Source of the DNA: a virus
Reading direction: 5' to 3' (one strand)
Virus record (IMG/VR): IMGVR_UViG_3300029349_000003
Location: 13,341 to 51,155 of that record
Length of the DNA: 37,815 nt
Made by a program: the position numbers and the translations under genes
Shown: one piece after another, positions 1-9,922 of the stretch
How positions within the stretch are numbered: position 1 is the first letter of the stretch
Layout: each line of letters starts with the position of its first letter
The notes under the pieces: generated by a model
Databases searched by the model: none
Seen by the model: the letters and a program-made list of their open reading frames with translations, nothing else
What the model was told of the DNA's origin: nothing

Positions 1-19
1 GTAATATAGAGGTAGTGCT

Positions 20-1039
20 TTGATTACAGTTAATGATATACTTTTAAATATAAGAACCTATCTAGAAGCAGAACGTTCTACTCTAGCTACATTTAAGCCA
101 TTTAGTAATATATATTATCTTTTTAGAGCTATAGCCGTAGCCATAGCTGACGTAATTAATACAGCTAATACCCCATTACTCAGTACAGCTGTTAATGAGG
201 AGCTTGATAGAATAGCACAGCAGGAAGGTATTATTAGAATATCAGGTGAGAGGGCGGTAGGTAATGTATTATTAACATCAAGTAGTAGCATTACTATACC
301 TGCTGATACTCTATTATCTGTTAATGGCATACAGCTAAGGACTACGGCTATAGCTTATCTCAATAATATAGATAAGGTTGTTCCTGTTGTAGCTGTGAAG
401 GAAGAGGAGATACTAATACCTGCGGGTCTGCCAGTTCAAATTAGATTATACACTACTGTTCAAGGTGTAGTTGGTTCATATCGTTCCTCTGATGGTTCAG
501 CTAAGGGGGCCATACTAGGTGGGTCATTACCTGAAAGTGATGATGCGCTAAGACGTAGAGTACAAGAAGTACGTCAACTAGGTGAACGAGGTACTACTAA
601 AGCCCTACAAGCCAGTATAATTAATACATTACCTGGCATAGGTAGAGTAGCTATTGTTGATGGTAAACCAGCGCCAGGTTACATAACTGTATTTACTGAG
701 GCAAGTGATGATATTGCATTATCTGCATTGGCCTGCTTAGTTGATCAACATAAACCACTTGGTATTGCTTACTCAATACAGAAGTTAACTACTACACCAT
801 ATAACCTACGTATTAGTATAGAGACAGAGGGGGATGTAAATGAGACTAGGATTAAGGAGGTTGTTGAGCGTTACCTCTCTCTAGTACCACCCCTAGTAAC
901 ACCTAATGATAACGAACTACTGGCTAACATTAGGGCGCTACCTAACGTTAAGACCGCAACATTACTGACACCTATTACCGCATTACCATATGGTACGGTA
1001 GCTATACTTGAATCACTGGAGGTAGTTATAAGTGTCTAA
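20..1039 (+). CDS. Baseplate J/gp47-like protein
   Basis: Likely baseplate wedge component linking the tail baseplate to the fibres. The 339-residue product has the order typical of the baseplate J family: a helical N-terminus, then NEELDRIAQQEGIIR (the 'Ld..a...gi.R' block, about residues 60-75), a beta domain with IPADT (the 'iP.gt' turn), then ESDDALRRRVQEV (about 174-186), GTTKALQASIINTLPGIGRV and a PGYITVFTEA strand. The start is TTG at 20, preceded by AGAGG with about 7 bases spacing; no ATG fits. The upstream gene's end cannot be fixed: TAA at 2, TAG at 7 and TAA at 30 are all possible in different frames. The next gene overlaps by 8 bases. Family assignment is from motif recognition; the wedge role is family knowledge. 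Confidence 0.85.
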   Translation: MITVNDILLNIRTYLEAERSTLATFKPFSNIYYLFRAIAVAIADVINTANTPLLSTAVNEELDRIAQQEGIIRISGERAVGNVLLTSSSSITIPADTLLSVNGIQLRTTAIAYLNNIDKVVPVVAVKEEEILIPAGLPVQIRLYTTVQGVVGSYRSSDGSAKGAILGGSLPESDDALRRRVQEVRQLGERGTTKALQASIINTLPGIGRVAIVDGKPAPGYITVFTEASDDIALSALACLVDQHKPLGIAYSIQKLTTTPYNLRISIETEGDVNETRIKEVVERYLSLVPPLVTPNDNELLANIRALPNVKTATLLTPITALPYGTVAILESLEVVISV

Positions 1040-3335
1040 CTACGATACCTTACTTCGACTACTAGATGCAGGTGGGGTGCTCAATCCTATTAGAAGTAAT
1101 AATGATAACATAAGAGTTAACTTTCTATCGTTATCTAAGGGCTTCGTAACAGGTATTAATCTACCTCCTGATCTTAACTGTGTTGAAGGTGAGTGTATAA
1201 CTAATGGTATAAGGCCGGCCTTATATCGTTCATCTGTAGTAATAGCAAAAAATACAGATAATAGCATACTAGATAGTGCACGTACTGCGCTAGTAGGAGA
1301 GGTATATCCAGATGAATTAACTGCTATAGCTAGGTTCCCGGCCTCTACTACCTCTAGTATAACTAAACCACTACCATTAGTTACTAGCGTACTTAACGAG
1401 ACTACAAGTACCGGCATAACCTTAGTTTTAACTGTTACTACTCCAGTTACTAATATAGAGGAGGAGGAGGAGTTATATGATTTCTATAAGGCACGTCGCG
1501 CATTCATGGATAAGGGTGGTACATTCCTACGTGTACTATTAATAGCAGATGATAGTGGTAGAACAGCTAGTTTACTAACTCGTAATAATCTAGAAGCCTA
1601 TAACTTCAAGGTAATATCTAACCTAACGACTGAGTTATTAACTGAGTTTGAATGTGGTGTAGATCGTAGTGGTATATGGTCTAATGCTGTATTTACGGAT
1701 ATAGTTGATATTCAGGGTAATTACTTTGTGAGGGGCGCGGTAGAAGGTAACGCCTCATGGTCAATTAATATTGGTTCTGTATGTGAGCGTACGGGTTCAA
1801 TTGCTATAACAAATCGAGGTGTAATTCTAGATTCACAAGGTATGTTTAGTTTAGCTACGAACGTACCTGGGCGACCCTATCTAGAAGTTACTAAGGTTAC
1901 ACCTACTACTATTGAATATCTATATAGATATTATGGAATAAATAGATTACCATATCCTGATGTAGTTAGCACTCGTAACCCAGCTAATAGAATAATTAAT
2001 GTGGAATATCTATGCTGGGGGTTACTTGCGTTATCACTATCATCTCTGCCGTCGAGCGCTACTATCACATTAGAAGGAGATAAGGATGCAGCTGTAGAGT
2101 TGTTATTATCACAATCAATAGGTGTATTACGAGAGCTAGTGCAAGTAGATACATCACCTCGTTCTGGTTCTATACCTGCGTATCTGCACGCAGATGCTGA
2201 ACCGAGGTTAGTATATGGTGAAGAAGCAGAGAGAATACGTATTACACCAGAGGTACGCCTAGTAGAAGAGGGGTGCGTATTAGAGGAATGTCTTGAGGTT
2301 AAACCTGACCCATTTAATATAAGTAGAGAAGTAAGTAACCTAGCAGTAGCACTATACGCTATTATATCGAAGGATAGCCGCGCCCTCACCTACTTACATA
2401 ATAGAGGTATTATTGATACTGGTTGGTTAGATGGAATACCACTAGATACATCTGAACCTACAGGTGTATATGATGCTCCAACTCAATTAGTTACTGCACT
2501 TGCATACATTATGTCAGGTGACTATAAGTATCTACCTATGGCAGATACACTCATATCAAATGCGCGATTAAACTACTATAGAAATAATACATGGAATGAT
2601 GTTAGTGGTACTCCAACTGCACGATCTGTAGCAATTGGAGCTCTACTAGACTATATTACTGATAACCCACTTCCAAATAGTGTCCCACCTGGGCCGAGTA
2701 TTTATCAGTCTCTAGCTAGTGCTGTAATTGGTACAACTAATCCAACTGATAATATATTAGGTCTAGTTACATCATTAAACCCTACTTGGTTTAGTGCATT
2801 AGCTCCTATTAGGGAGGTATATCGTAAATATAGCTACAAGAAGGAGAGAGTTCTAGAGCGTATTATGTCAGTTATACCCTTTATAGATAAGAATATAACT
2901 ACTAAGGCATTATTACAATCTATTGCACCTAATATTGCAGTTATACATGATAACGATATACAACCTATATTAAGAAGACCTGGTATATCTATCAGTGCAA
3001 TTAAGGAATACCTAGATAATAGGGGTTATGAAAATGTAATAATTAATGAATTGTGGAGACTAGCTCTATATCCTGAGTTAAATAATCCAACACTAGGATC
3101 ATCTACACTTGGTCTAGCTGTACTAGAGCCACCAGTAGCTAGTGCAGTAATTAGCGTACAAGGTAGATTTGAAGACACACTAGAAGTGGCTATGGGTGTA
3201 GTACTTATTAGAGAGAGTTGTATTGACTCTATAGGTTCACTACCAACCCAGGTAACACTTAATCCTGTAATTGATATACCCCCGTTAGAATGCACCTGGG
3301 AGTTCTGGGCGGGGTTACATTGCTGCCCAACATAA
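1032..3335 (+). CDS. Large tail/baseplate-associated protein of unknown function
   Basis: A 767-residue protein I do not recognise. It starts with GTG at 1032, with a clear GGAGG (1018-1022) 9 bases upstream, and overlaps the baseplate J gene by 8 bases. The N-terminal 250 residues look beta-rich. The middle (about 300-620) is rich in amphipathic helices, including an Ala/Leu-rich part (NLAVALYAIISKDSRALTYL) that could be an all-helical solenoid or toroid. A run of five Glu codons (GAG repeats near 1461) is a local curiosity. Position between the baseplate and fibre genes suggests a baseplate or fibre-attachment component. No catalytic motif is visible. The next gene starts 4 bases after its stop, with no evident ribosome site of its own, suggesting coupling. 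Confidence 0.6.
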   Translation: MSNYDTLLRLLDAGGVLNPIRSNNDNIRVNFLSLSKGFVTGINLPPDLNCVEGECITNGIRPALYRSSVVIAKNTDNSILDSARTALVGEVYPDELTAIARFPASTTSSITKPLPLVTSVLNETTSTGITLVLTVTTPVTNIEEEEELYDFYKARRAFMDKGGTFLRVLLIADDSGRTASLLTRNNLEAYNFKVISNLTTELLTEFECGVDRSGIWSNAVFTDIVDIQGNYFVRGAVEGNASWSINIGSVCERTGSIAITNRGVILDSQGMFSLATNVPGRPYLEVTKVTPTTIEYLYRYYGINRLPYPDVVSTRNPANRIINVEYLCWGLLALSLSSLPSSATITLEGDKDAAVELLLSQSIGVLRELVQVDTSPRSGSIPAYLHADAEPRLVYGEEAERIRITPEVRLVEEGCVLEECLEVKPDPFNISREVSNLAVALYAIISKDSRALTYLHNRGIIDTGWLDGIPLDTSEPTGVYDAPTQLVTALAYIMSGDYKYLPMADTLISNARLNYYRNNTWNDVSGTPTARSVAIGALLDYITDNPLPNSVPPGPSIYQSLASAVIGTTNPTDNILGLVTSLNPTWFSALAPIREVYRKYSYKKERVLERIMSVIPFIDKNITTKALLQSIAPNIAVIHDNDIQPILRRPGISISAIKEYLDNRGYENVIINELWRLALYPELNNPTLGSSTLGLAVLEPPVASAVISVQGRFEDTLEVAMGVVLIRESCIDSIGSLPTQVTLNPVIDIPPLECTWEFWAGLHCCPT

Positions 3336-3339
3336 TATT

Positions 3340-6108
3340 ATGACATCTATTAGCGACTGCCTACCTAATCTACCAACCGTAACTTCACTGACTAATAGTC
3401 AGTCAATTGTAGTATTAAGAGTAATTAATGGGGAACTAAGACCTGCACTTGCATCAGTAGGAACTGTAAGACCTAGTAGTGCCACTGACTCTGTACTAGG
3501 TATTATCAGATTAACTGGTGACCTAGCAGGTACAGCAGAAGCTCCTACTGTACCTGGGTTAGCACTTAAGGCTAACATTAACTCACCTATCTTAACTGGC
3601 ACACCTACAGCACCTACTCCAAGTAGTAATGATAACTCAACTAAGATAGCAACTACTGCTCATGTTAAGGGAGCAATTGAAATTACTCCCCTAAGTGGAT
3701 TAGCAGATACACTTATCACTAACCCTGCTAATGGTCAGGTATTAGCCTGGAACGGAGTTAACTGGGTTAACCAGATGGTAGCAGGAACTGGGGATCTACT
3801 ATCAACTAATAATCTAAGTGATGTTAGTAATAAACAGGTAGCCCTTAATAATCTAATTAACGGTAGTAATAATATATTTACTACTGGCGCTATACGTTGG
3901 AATACTAATTACAATACTATAGTTGACTTACCTAGTGCAGCTACATATCGTGGTATGTTTGCAGTAGCAGGTACTACACCTTATTACTCTACTGGTACTG
4001 CATGGGTTAATCTTAATACTAATATTACTACGTTATCTAGCCTACTAGATGTTAATCTTAGTAACCTAGCACCTAACTTAAATAATCAAGTGCTAGGTTA
4101 TGATATTGCTACAAGTAGATGGATAGCACGTACACTACCACCTACACCACCAGTTAATACGTTTACTAATCTAGGTGCTCTAACTGACGTTAATCTAATT
4201 GGGTTTAACCCATTGCTGAGTAACCAGGTGCTAGGGTATGATACTGTTCAGAATAAGTGGGTAGCTCGTACTGTAACTACTGGAGGTGGCGGGCCAGTTA
4301 CACTTGGCCTGGCAGGTCTAACTGACGTTAATGTAGCTACACTAGATACTAATTTACCTCATCAGGTATTAGGATATGATCACGTACAGGATAAGTGGAT
4401 TCCTAGAGTTATTACACCACCTACCACATCACCAGCACCTGGCCCTGATCAATTAAGTGAACTACTAGATGTTAACCTAAGTACTCTTAATACAGGTGTA
4501 AGTGGTCAGATACTATCTTATAACCCAACCCAGAATAAGTGGGTTCCATTAATTCCACCTACTGTTAATGTCATAAGTGTATTATCTGGTTTAAGTGATG
4601 TTAATCTCACTCAATTAAATACTTCCTTACCTGGGCAGTATCTATCATATAATACTGTTCAGAATAAATGGATAGCTGCAACACTACCAGTACAGACTAG
4701 CATTACATCAACGTCAGACCTACCAGAGGGTAATAACCTCTATTATACTAATGCTAGGGCTGACGCTCGTGTAACTCCTATAGTTAATACACTACCATTA
4801 TCCGCCCTAGCTGATGTAACTAATGAAAGTCCTACAACAGGAATGGTATTAACCTGGACTGGTACTGCATGGGCCCCCGCTGTCATACCTACGTCAGGTG
4901 GTGGAGGTGGAGGCGGGGGTGGAACTGTACCACTACCTCTTACATCTAAGGGGGATATATTAACCTATAGTACAGAAATAGATAAAATATCTGCTGGTGC
5001 TAATGGTTATTTCTTAATGTCTGATAGTGGCACACCGACTGGTCTAGTGTGGTCTCAACCTACCTTAAACCAATTATCTGATGTTGATACCAGTGTTGCA
5101 AATGATAATGAAGTATTAACTAAAATAGGTAATAGCTGGATACCGCGCCCCGTTGTTAGTAATCTTAATAGCCTATCTGACGTTGCTATAGTAACACCTA
5201 CTGATGGTCAGACAATTATATATGATCAGGGTGGGTGGGTTAATGCAAGGTACTCAATTAGTAATCTTGCTGAAGTTAATATCAATGCCCCTGATCTTAA
5301 TGATAGATCAATCTTAGGCTGGTCAACCTCTACATCTAAGTGGGAACTTAAGAATATACCTACAACCACATCTCATATAACTGAGGGTAGTAACCTATAC
5401 TATACTAATGCAAGAGTTTCAACTCAAGTAGGTACATTAAGTATTGATGCTCTAGCAGATGTAACTATTACTTCACCACAGCCAAATCAATACTTAGTTA
5501 GGAATGCTCAAGGTCAATGGGCTAACCAAACTACACCTTTTTCACAATTTATATCAAAGGGAGATCTATTAGTATTTACTGGTACAGATTTTGTTAGATT
5601 ACCACTGGGTAATGAGGGACAAGCTCTAACTGTAGAGACAACAGCCCCTGCTGGTCTTGCTTGGAGAGCCGCAGGTGTTAATCCATCATTAAATAGCTTA
5701 TCTGATACTAATATAACCTTTCCTCTTAATGATTGGTCAGTATTAGCATATAATCCTGCTAGTGGTAAGTGGGTGGATAAGGACTTCTCTAATCAAGTTG
5801 CAATAGAACGTCAGGTTATACTTATTGGCCAGCCTATATTCTTAACGTTAAATAGTCCTGGTAACCAGCACCTTGATCCACTATTTAGTTCTGATCCTAA
5901 TACACCTGAAACCTATATCCGAGAGGTATATTTACCAAGTAACCCAACTATAGGTACAAGGTTTCGTATATTAAATCTTAAGCAGAACTACACTATTAAT
6001 GTACGATCTCAAATTGGTAACGTTGTTATACTCGCTCTAGGTAGCACTACTGCTACATACCAAGCAGAGTTTACATGGGATGGTGTTGGCTGGTACTACT
6101 GGGGGTAG
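3340..6108 (+). CDS. Repeat-built tail fibre protein 1
   Basis: A 922-residue fibre subunit, presumably a trimeric receptor-binding or fibre-shaft protein. It carries about a dozen degenerate units of the form L-x-x-L-x-D-V ... G-Q-V-L-x-Y/W ... K-W-I/V, for example LSGLSDVNLTQL with LSYNTVQNKWIAA, spaced about 45-60 residues apart from about residue 120 to 850. Two inserts carry the EGxNLYYTNAR motif (about 465 and 685) that is common in phage fibres. A nine-glycine linker at about residues 520-528 (bases 4897-4923) makes a flexible hinge. The N-terminus (about 40-110) with TGTPTAPTP and TKIATTAHVKGAI resembles the segment common in tail-collar and fibre proteins. The C-terminal 80 residues lack repeats and may form the tip. 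No ribosome site is obvious before ATG 3340. Confidence 0.88.
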   Translation: MTSISDCLPNLPTVTSLTNSQSIVVLRVINGELRPALASVGTVRPSSATDSVLGIIRLTGDLAGTAEAPTVPGLALKANINSPILTGTPTAPTPSSNDNSTKIATTAHVKGAIEITPLSGLADTLITNPANGQVLAWNGVNWVNQMVAGTGDLLSTNNLSDVSNKQVALNNLINGSNNIFTTGAIRWNTNYNTIVDLPSAATYRGMFAVAGTTPYYSTGTAWVNLNTNITTLSSLLDVNLSNLAPNLNNQVLGYDIATSRWIARTLPPTPPVNTFTNLGALTDVNLIGFNPLLSNQVLGYDTVQNKWVARTVTTGGGGPVTLGLAGLTDVNVATLDTNLPHQVLGYDHVQDKWIPRVITPPTTSPAPGPDQLSELLDVNLSTLNTGVSGQILSYNPTQNKWVPLIPPTVNVISVLSGLSDVNLTQLNTSLPGQYLSYNTVQNKWIAATLPVQTSITSTSDLPEGNNLYYTNARADARVTPIVNTLPLSALADVTNESPTTGMVLTWTGTAWAPAVIPTSGGGGGGGGGTVPLPLTSKGDILTYSTEIDKISAGANGYFLMSDSGTPTGLVWSQPTLNQLSDVDTSVANDNEVLTKIGNSWIPRPVVSNLNSLSDVAIVTPTDGQTIIYDQGGWVNARYSISNLAEVNINAPDLNDRSILGWSTSTSKWELKNIPTTTSHITEGSNLYYTNARVSTQVGTLSIDALADVTITSPQPNQYLVRNAQGQWANQTTPFSQFISKGDLLVFTGTDFVRLPLGNEGQALTVETTAPAGLAWRAAGVNPSLNSLSDTNITFPLNDWSVLAYNPASGKWVDKDFSNQVAIERQVILIGQPIFLTLNSPGNQHLDPLFSSDPNTPETYIREVYLPSNPTIGTRFRILNLKQNYTINVRSQIGNVVILALGSTTATYQAEFTWDGVGWYYWG

Positions 6109-6111
6109 AGA

Positions 6112-8904
6112 ATGACAAAGCAAGTTGGTGAGTGGTTACCAGTTATAGATGTAGGAGGGGCGCGGACTAACTTAATATTCCGCCATCCTATTAATGAATT
6201 ACTTGACGTACAAGTACAGAATCCACTTGAGGGTCAAGTATTAGCTTGGGATGCAGATAATGGTTACTTTGAACCTCGTGGTAGTAATGGAGGTGGTGTA
6301 TCATCTCTATATGCCCTACTGGAAGTATCAATTAATCCTAATACCTTATCTAATAATGCTGTACTTACTTATGATCTAGCTAATAATGTATGGATAGCTA
6401 GTCCAGTTAATATAGCTAATACAATAGCTGAACTTGATGATGTAGCTACTGATATACCACTTCTTAATGGACATATTCTAATTTGGGATTCTAGTATATC
6501 TAAGTGGGAACCTGGGTTTCTTAATGCAGTTGCCTCCATTAATGGTAAAACAGGACAGGTTAATCTAGTTACAAATGATATTCCAGAGTCACCAGGTAGG
6601 TTATTTCTATCTGCTGGTAATCTTAATAATTTATTATCTCAAACATCTATAAATGGTCTATCAGATGTATCTACAAGTGGTTCCTTAAATAACCAAGTAT
6701 TAACATATAATGGTTCAATATGGGTTCCGCGATCAATTGGTTCTATATTTTCATTACGTCTAGAAGACTTAAATAATGTATTTGCACCAACACCTGCTAA
6801 TGGTCAGGTACTTGCGTGGAGCACTGCTAGTAATAGGTGGCAATTATCTTCACCTATTGCTTTTAGTTCAACTGACGATATACCTGAAGGTTCAAATAAT
6901 CTATACTTTACTGAAACCAGGTTAAATACTTTACTATCAAATACTAAAGCTAGTATATTACAAGATGTTAATTATTCTAGTCCATCAGTAGGTCAAGTAT
7001 TAACTTGGAATGGTACTGCATGGGTTAATTCAATTGCAGGAGCAGGTAATACTGATCAACTTCCTGAAGGAAGTAGTAATTTATATTTTACTAATCAGAG
7101 AGTTGCTAACTTTCTAGCAACTACAAGTATAAGTTTCTTATCTGATGTAAGGTATCCTAATACACCGCAAGGTGGACAGGTATTAAGTTGGAATGCAACT
7201 GTAAATAGATGGGAACCTGCAACTATATTAACTTCTCTTACGAATACTGATAGTGTACCAGAAGGAGCAGTTAATAAGTATTTTTTAAACTCAAGAGTTG
7301 ATGCTCGTCTCAACCAAGTATCAATTAATTTACTACAGGATGTAGATACAGTAACTAATCCCCCATTAACTGGGCAGTCATTAGTATGGGATGCAACTAC
7401 AGGTAAGTGGCAGCCAGATGATACTACTGGTGCTACAATTCCATTTGTATTTACTCAAGAAGGAGATACAAATGGTCTAATAAGTTATTTAGGTACTAAG
7501 GGTAATTCATCTACCTTTATTACGCCAACTGGTTTATTTTATCCCTGGTTAGTTACTACTACTCAATCTAGTAACCTAACTGGAGATTCTCCATCTAATG
7601 CTGTTGATCGTAACAATAGCACTATTATTCATACTGCAGGAGTAGAGGACTCATGGTGGAAATTAGATTTAGGAAAAAATAAATCATTTAAGCCAACTAA
7701 ATATACCTTAAGAACTCGTAGTGATACTAACGATAATAATCCAGAGGCTTGGAAATTACAAGGCAGTAACGATGACGTTAACTGGGTTGATATTAGTATT
7801 GAATCTACTTCATTAACTATAGCGAGTTGGTTTGTATCTCAAGATATTAATGCAGTTGAATCATATAGGTATTTTCGTATTTTTCAAAACGGTGTTAACA
7901 CCAGTAATGAGTTATTTCTAGTATTTGCTGGTATTGAATTATATGGTCTATTAAATATAACTGGTGTAACTGCTTCTATTGAGACTACAGATAATTTAAT
8001 AGAAGGTAATATCAATAAGTATTATTCAAACACTAGAGTTAGTTCCTTTCTTTCTACTCAGTCCATTAATATTCTTGGTGATGTAAATGTTATTAATCCA
8101 ATAAGTGGCGCGGCTCTAGTATGGGTTTCTAATCAATGGACGGCCTCTACTAAGAGTCTAGAATCTCTTAAACTAACTGATCTAACAGACGTAAGTGTAG
8201 TATCTACTCCATCTAATAATGATGTTCTAGCCTATGATACAACTACTAATAAATGGAAAGCTAAGACATTTGTACAAGGTGGATTAACCTCAATTAATGA
8301 TTTACCAGATGTTGATACTGCTACAGTTACTCCTAGTGTAAATAATGTATTACTATGGAATGGGTTCTCATGGATACCAGGTAATGCTCCTCAGAGTGTT
8401 CTTAGTGTTAATGGATTAATAGGGGCTGTATCATTAAACGCAGATAATATAAATGAGACAGGTAGTAGGTTTTATTTTACTCGTAATAGATTATTAACTG
8501 AACTACAAACTACATCTATAAAAGAACTATCTGATGTAAGTAATACTCAACCATCAAATGGTCAGGTATTAGTTTGGTCTAATAATCAATGGACTCCACA
8601 ATCTGTAAGTAGTGGAGGTGGTGGTTTATTAGCTGATACTATTAGTACCAGTGGTAATGTTAATGGTAATACGTGGTATGCCTCTACAGGTAACATTATA
8701 GCTACACTACCAATAGGTGTATCAGGTATGGTTATTGCTTTTACGTTATTAAGTGGTAACTTAGATATAAGAGCAGCATCTGGTAATACTATTGGATTAC
8801 CTACTGGAGACGATAACTCATTAATACTAGACATAGTTGGTCAGAGTGTCACCCTTACATTTAATAATAAATGGTACGTAACTGGAGGTGTCATACGTGG
8901 TTAA
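6112..8904 (+). CDS. Repeat-built tail fibre protein 2 with F5/8 type C domain
   Basis: A 930-residue paralogue-like fibre, built from the same L-x-D-V ... GQVLxWN ... W units (about 12) as the preceding gene, with several EGxxNLYFTxxR inserts and two SxNGxxGxVxL segments. At about residues 450-617 the array is interrupted by a discoidin-like (F5/8 type C) domain: SPSNAVDRNNST, then WWKLDLGKNK, WKLQGSNDDVNWVDI and YRYFRIFQNG, ending in FAGIELYGLL. These are the usual landmarks of that carbohydrate- or lipid-binding jelly roll. The C-terminus (GGGGLLADTISTSGN onward) is a repeat-free tip. ATG 6112 follows the previous stop by 3 bases, with a G-rich ribosome site (GGGGG) just upstream. Likely role: host-surface glycan binding. 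Specificity cannot be read from the sequence. Confidence 0.88.
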   Translation: MTKQVGEWLPVIDVGGARTNLIFRHPINELLDVQVQNPLEGQVLAWDADNGYFEPRGSNGGGVSSLYALLEVSINPNTLSNNAVLTYDLANNVWIASPVNIANTIAELDDVATDIPLLNGHILIWDSSISKWEPGFLNAVASINGKTGQVNLVTNDIPESPGRLFLSAGNLNNLLSQTSINGLSDVSTSGSLNNQVLTYNGSIWVPRSIGSIFSLRLEDLNNVFAPTPANGQVLAWSTASNRWQLSSPIAFSSTDDIPEGSNNLYFTETRLNTLLSNTKASILQDVNYSSPSVGQVLTWNGTAWVNSIAGAGNTDQLPEGSSNLYFTNQRVANFLATTSISFLSDVRYPNTPQGGQVLSWNATVNRWEPATILTSLTNTDSVPEGAVNKYFLNSRVDARLNQVSINLLQDVDTVTNPPLTGQSLVWDATTGKWQPDDTTGATIPFVFTQEGDTNGLISYLGTKGNSSTFITPTGLFYPWLVTTTQSSNLTGDSPSNAVDRNNSTIIHTAGVEDSWWKLDLGKNKSFKPTKYTLRTRSDTNDNNPEAWKLQGSNDDVNWVDISIESTSLTIASWFVSQDINAVESYRYFRIFQNGVNTSNELFLVFAGIELYGLLNITGVTASIETTDNLIEGNINKYYSNTRVSSFLSTQSINILGDVNVINPISGAALVWVSNQWTASTKSLESLKLTDLTDVSVVSTPSNNDVLAYDTTTNKWKAKTFVQGGLTSINDLPDVDTATVTPSVNNVLLWNGFSWIPGNAPQSVLSVNGLIGAVSLNADNINETGSRFYFTRNRLLTELQTTSIKELSDVSNTQPSNGQVLVWSNNQWTPQSVSSGGGGLLADTISTSGNVNGNTWYASTGNIIATLPIGVSGMVIAFTLLSGNLDIRAASGNTIGLPTGDDNSLILDIVGQSVTLTFNNKWYVTGGVIRG
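8884..8888 (+). promoter_or_regulatory. Ribosome binding site deciding the oxidoreductase start
   Basis: GGAGG lies 8 bases before GTG 8897 but directly touches the upstream in-frame GTG at 8888, so 8897 is the usable start. The same GGAGG plus 9-base spacing precedes other genes of this operon (1032 and 14514). Confidence 0.75.
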
Positions 8905-9922
8905 GATTAACATAATTGGATTAGGCCCACGTGGATTAGCTGTTGCACTATATGCACTTAGTAGAGGTATAGAAGTAAGAGCATATGACCCCCAGCCATT
9001 ACATGAGTGGAGTAATGCAGTTATACCTGACCTAAGAATGCGTAGTCCAATTACATTTGACCTAGCTACCTATCTAGATGAAGATTATACACTAGCTAAT
9101 TATCTAGGTACTACTACTATTACAAATACACAACAGGATATAGAAGCAGATAATAGGAGGTGTGATAGGTCCACCTTTGAGAAGTATCTTCAGCACTGCC
9201 TATCTCTTGCTATTAAACAAGGATTAGATTTAATACCAGAGAAAGTACTAAAGGTAAATCCAGATGAGCACACTGTAATAGCAACAGGAGATAGATTAGG
9301 ATATAGATTACCTACATGGTTAATCCATAGCGAAGTATATCCCTTATCGTATTATCTACAAATAAATATACAATCACATAGAATATTGGTTGTAGGTAGT
9401 GGTCAAGGAGCAGCAGAAGCAGTGGCGCACCTTAGTCTGAATAATCAGGTTATATGGAGTAAGAAGAAGAGTATTATAGATGAGTATCCTGCGCCTTCCT
9501 ATAGACACTGGAAGGGGTTATCTGCACTTGGCCCATACTATCGTAGTCTATCATCTGATTCATCTAGATTGCGATACCTACAGAGGGTTAAGGCATGGGG
9601 TCCATCTATAACTCCACATATAGCATCTATATTATCTGAGCGTAACTTCTCTACTATTGATGTTATACGTAGTAGTAGCGATATACCTGACGTTGATTAC
9701 ATATGTGTAGCGACAGGTTATAAACCAATACTAGGAGTTGATGTAGAGTACACTTCTCACCTAATGGGGCTACCCAAGATAAAAAGTGGATTCCGCCTTA
9801 ATAATAAGACCTATGTAACAGGCCCGGCCGCTATTCTATATGATGGACCACGACAAAACTCACTTATTAGTGCAGGTATAACCGCAAGAGACATTATTAA
9901 CCAGGTAACATATGCCAACTAA
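8897..9922 (+). CDS. FAD/NAD(P)-binding oxidoreductase (N-hydroxylase-like)
   Basis: A 341-residue flavoprotein with two dinucleotide-binding sites. The N-terminal FAD site is INIIGLGPRGLAVALYAL (GxGxxG at residues 8-13). The second, probably NAD(P)H, site is ILVVGSGQGAAEAVAHL (GSGQGA at 167-172). An ATG-type motif (CVATGYKP) lies near residue 275. The block DLRMRSPITFDLATYL and the later CDRSTFEKYLQ resemble SidA/IucD-type lysine or ornithine N-monooxygenases and related bacterial flavin enzymes. Substrate is unknown. It overlaps the fibre gene by 8 bases and the next structural gene by 11, so it is translated as part of the tail operon. Composition matches its neighbours. It may be a virion component or an auxiliary metabolic enzyme; the sequence does not decide. 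Confidence 0.82.
   Translation: MVKINIIGLGPRGLAVALYALSRGIEVRAYDPQPLHEWSNAVIPDLRMRSPITFDLATYLDEDYTLANYLGTTTITNTQQDIEADNRRCDRSTFEKYLQHCLSLAIKQGLDLIPEKVLKVNPDEHTVIATGDRLGYRLPTWLIHSEVYPLSYYLQINIQSHRILVVGSGQGAAEAVAHLSLNNQVIWSKKKSIIDEYPAPSYRHWKGLSALGPYYRSLSSDSSRLRYLQRVKAWGPSITPHIASILSERNFSTIDVIRSSSDIPDVDYICVATGYKPILGVDVEYTSHLMGLPKIKSGFRLNNKTYVTGPAAILYDGPRQNSLISAGITARDIINQVTYAN

Noticed and set aside
1-32. C-terminal end of the gene before the baseplate J gene
   Set aside because: Stops occur in all three frames (TAA 2, TAG 7, TAA 30), so the true end cannot be chosen from so few bases.
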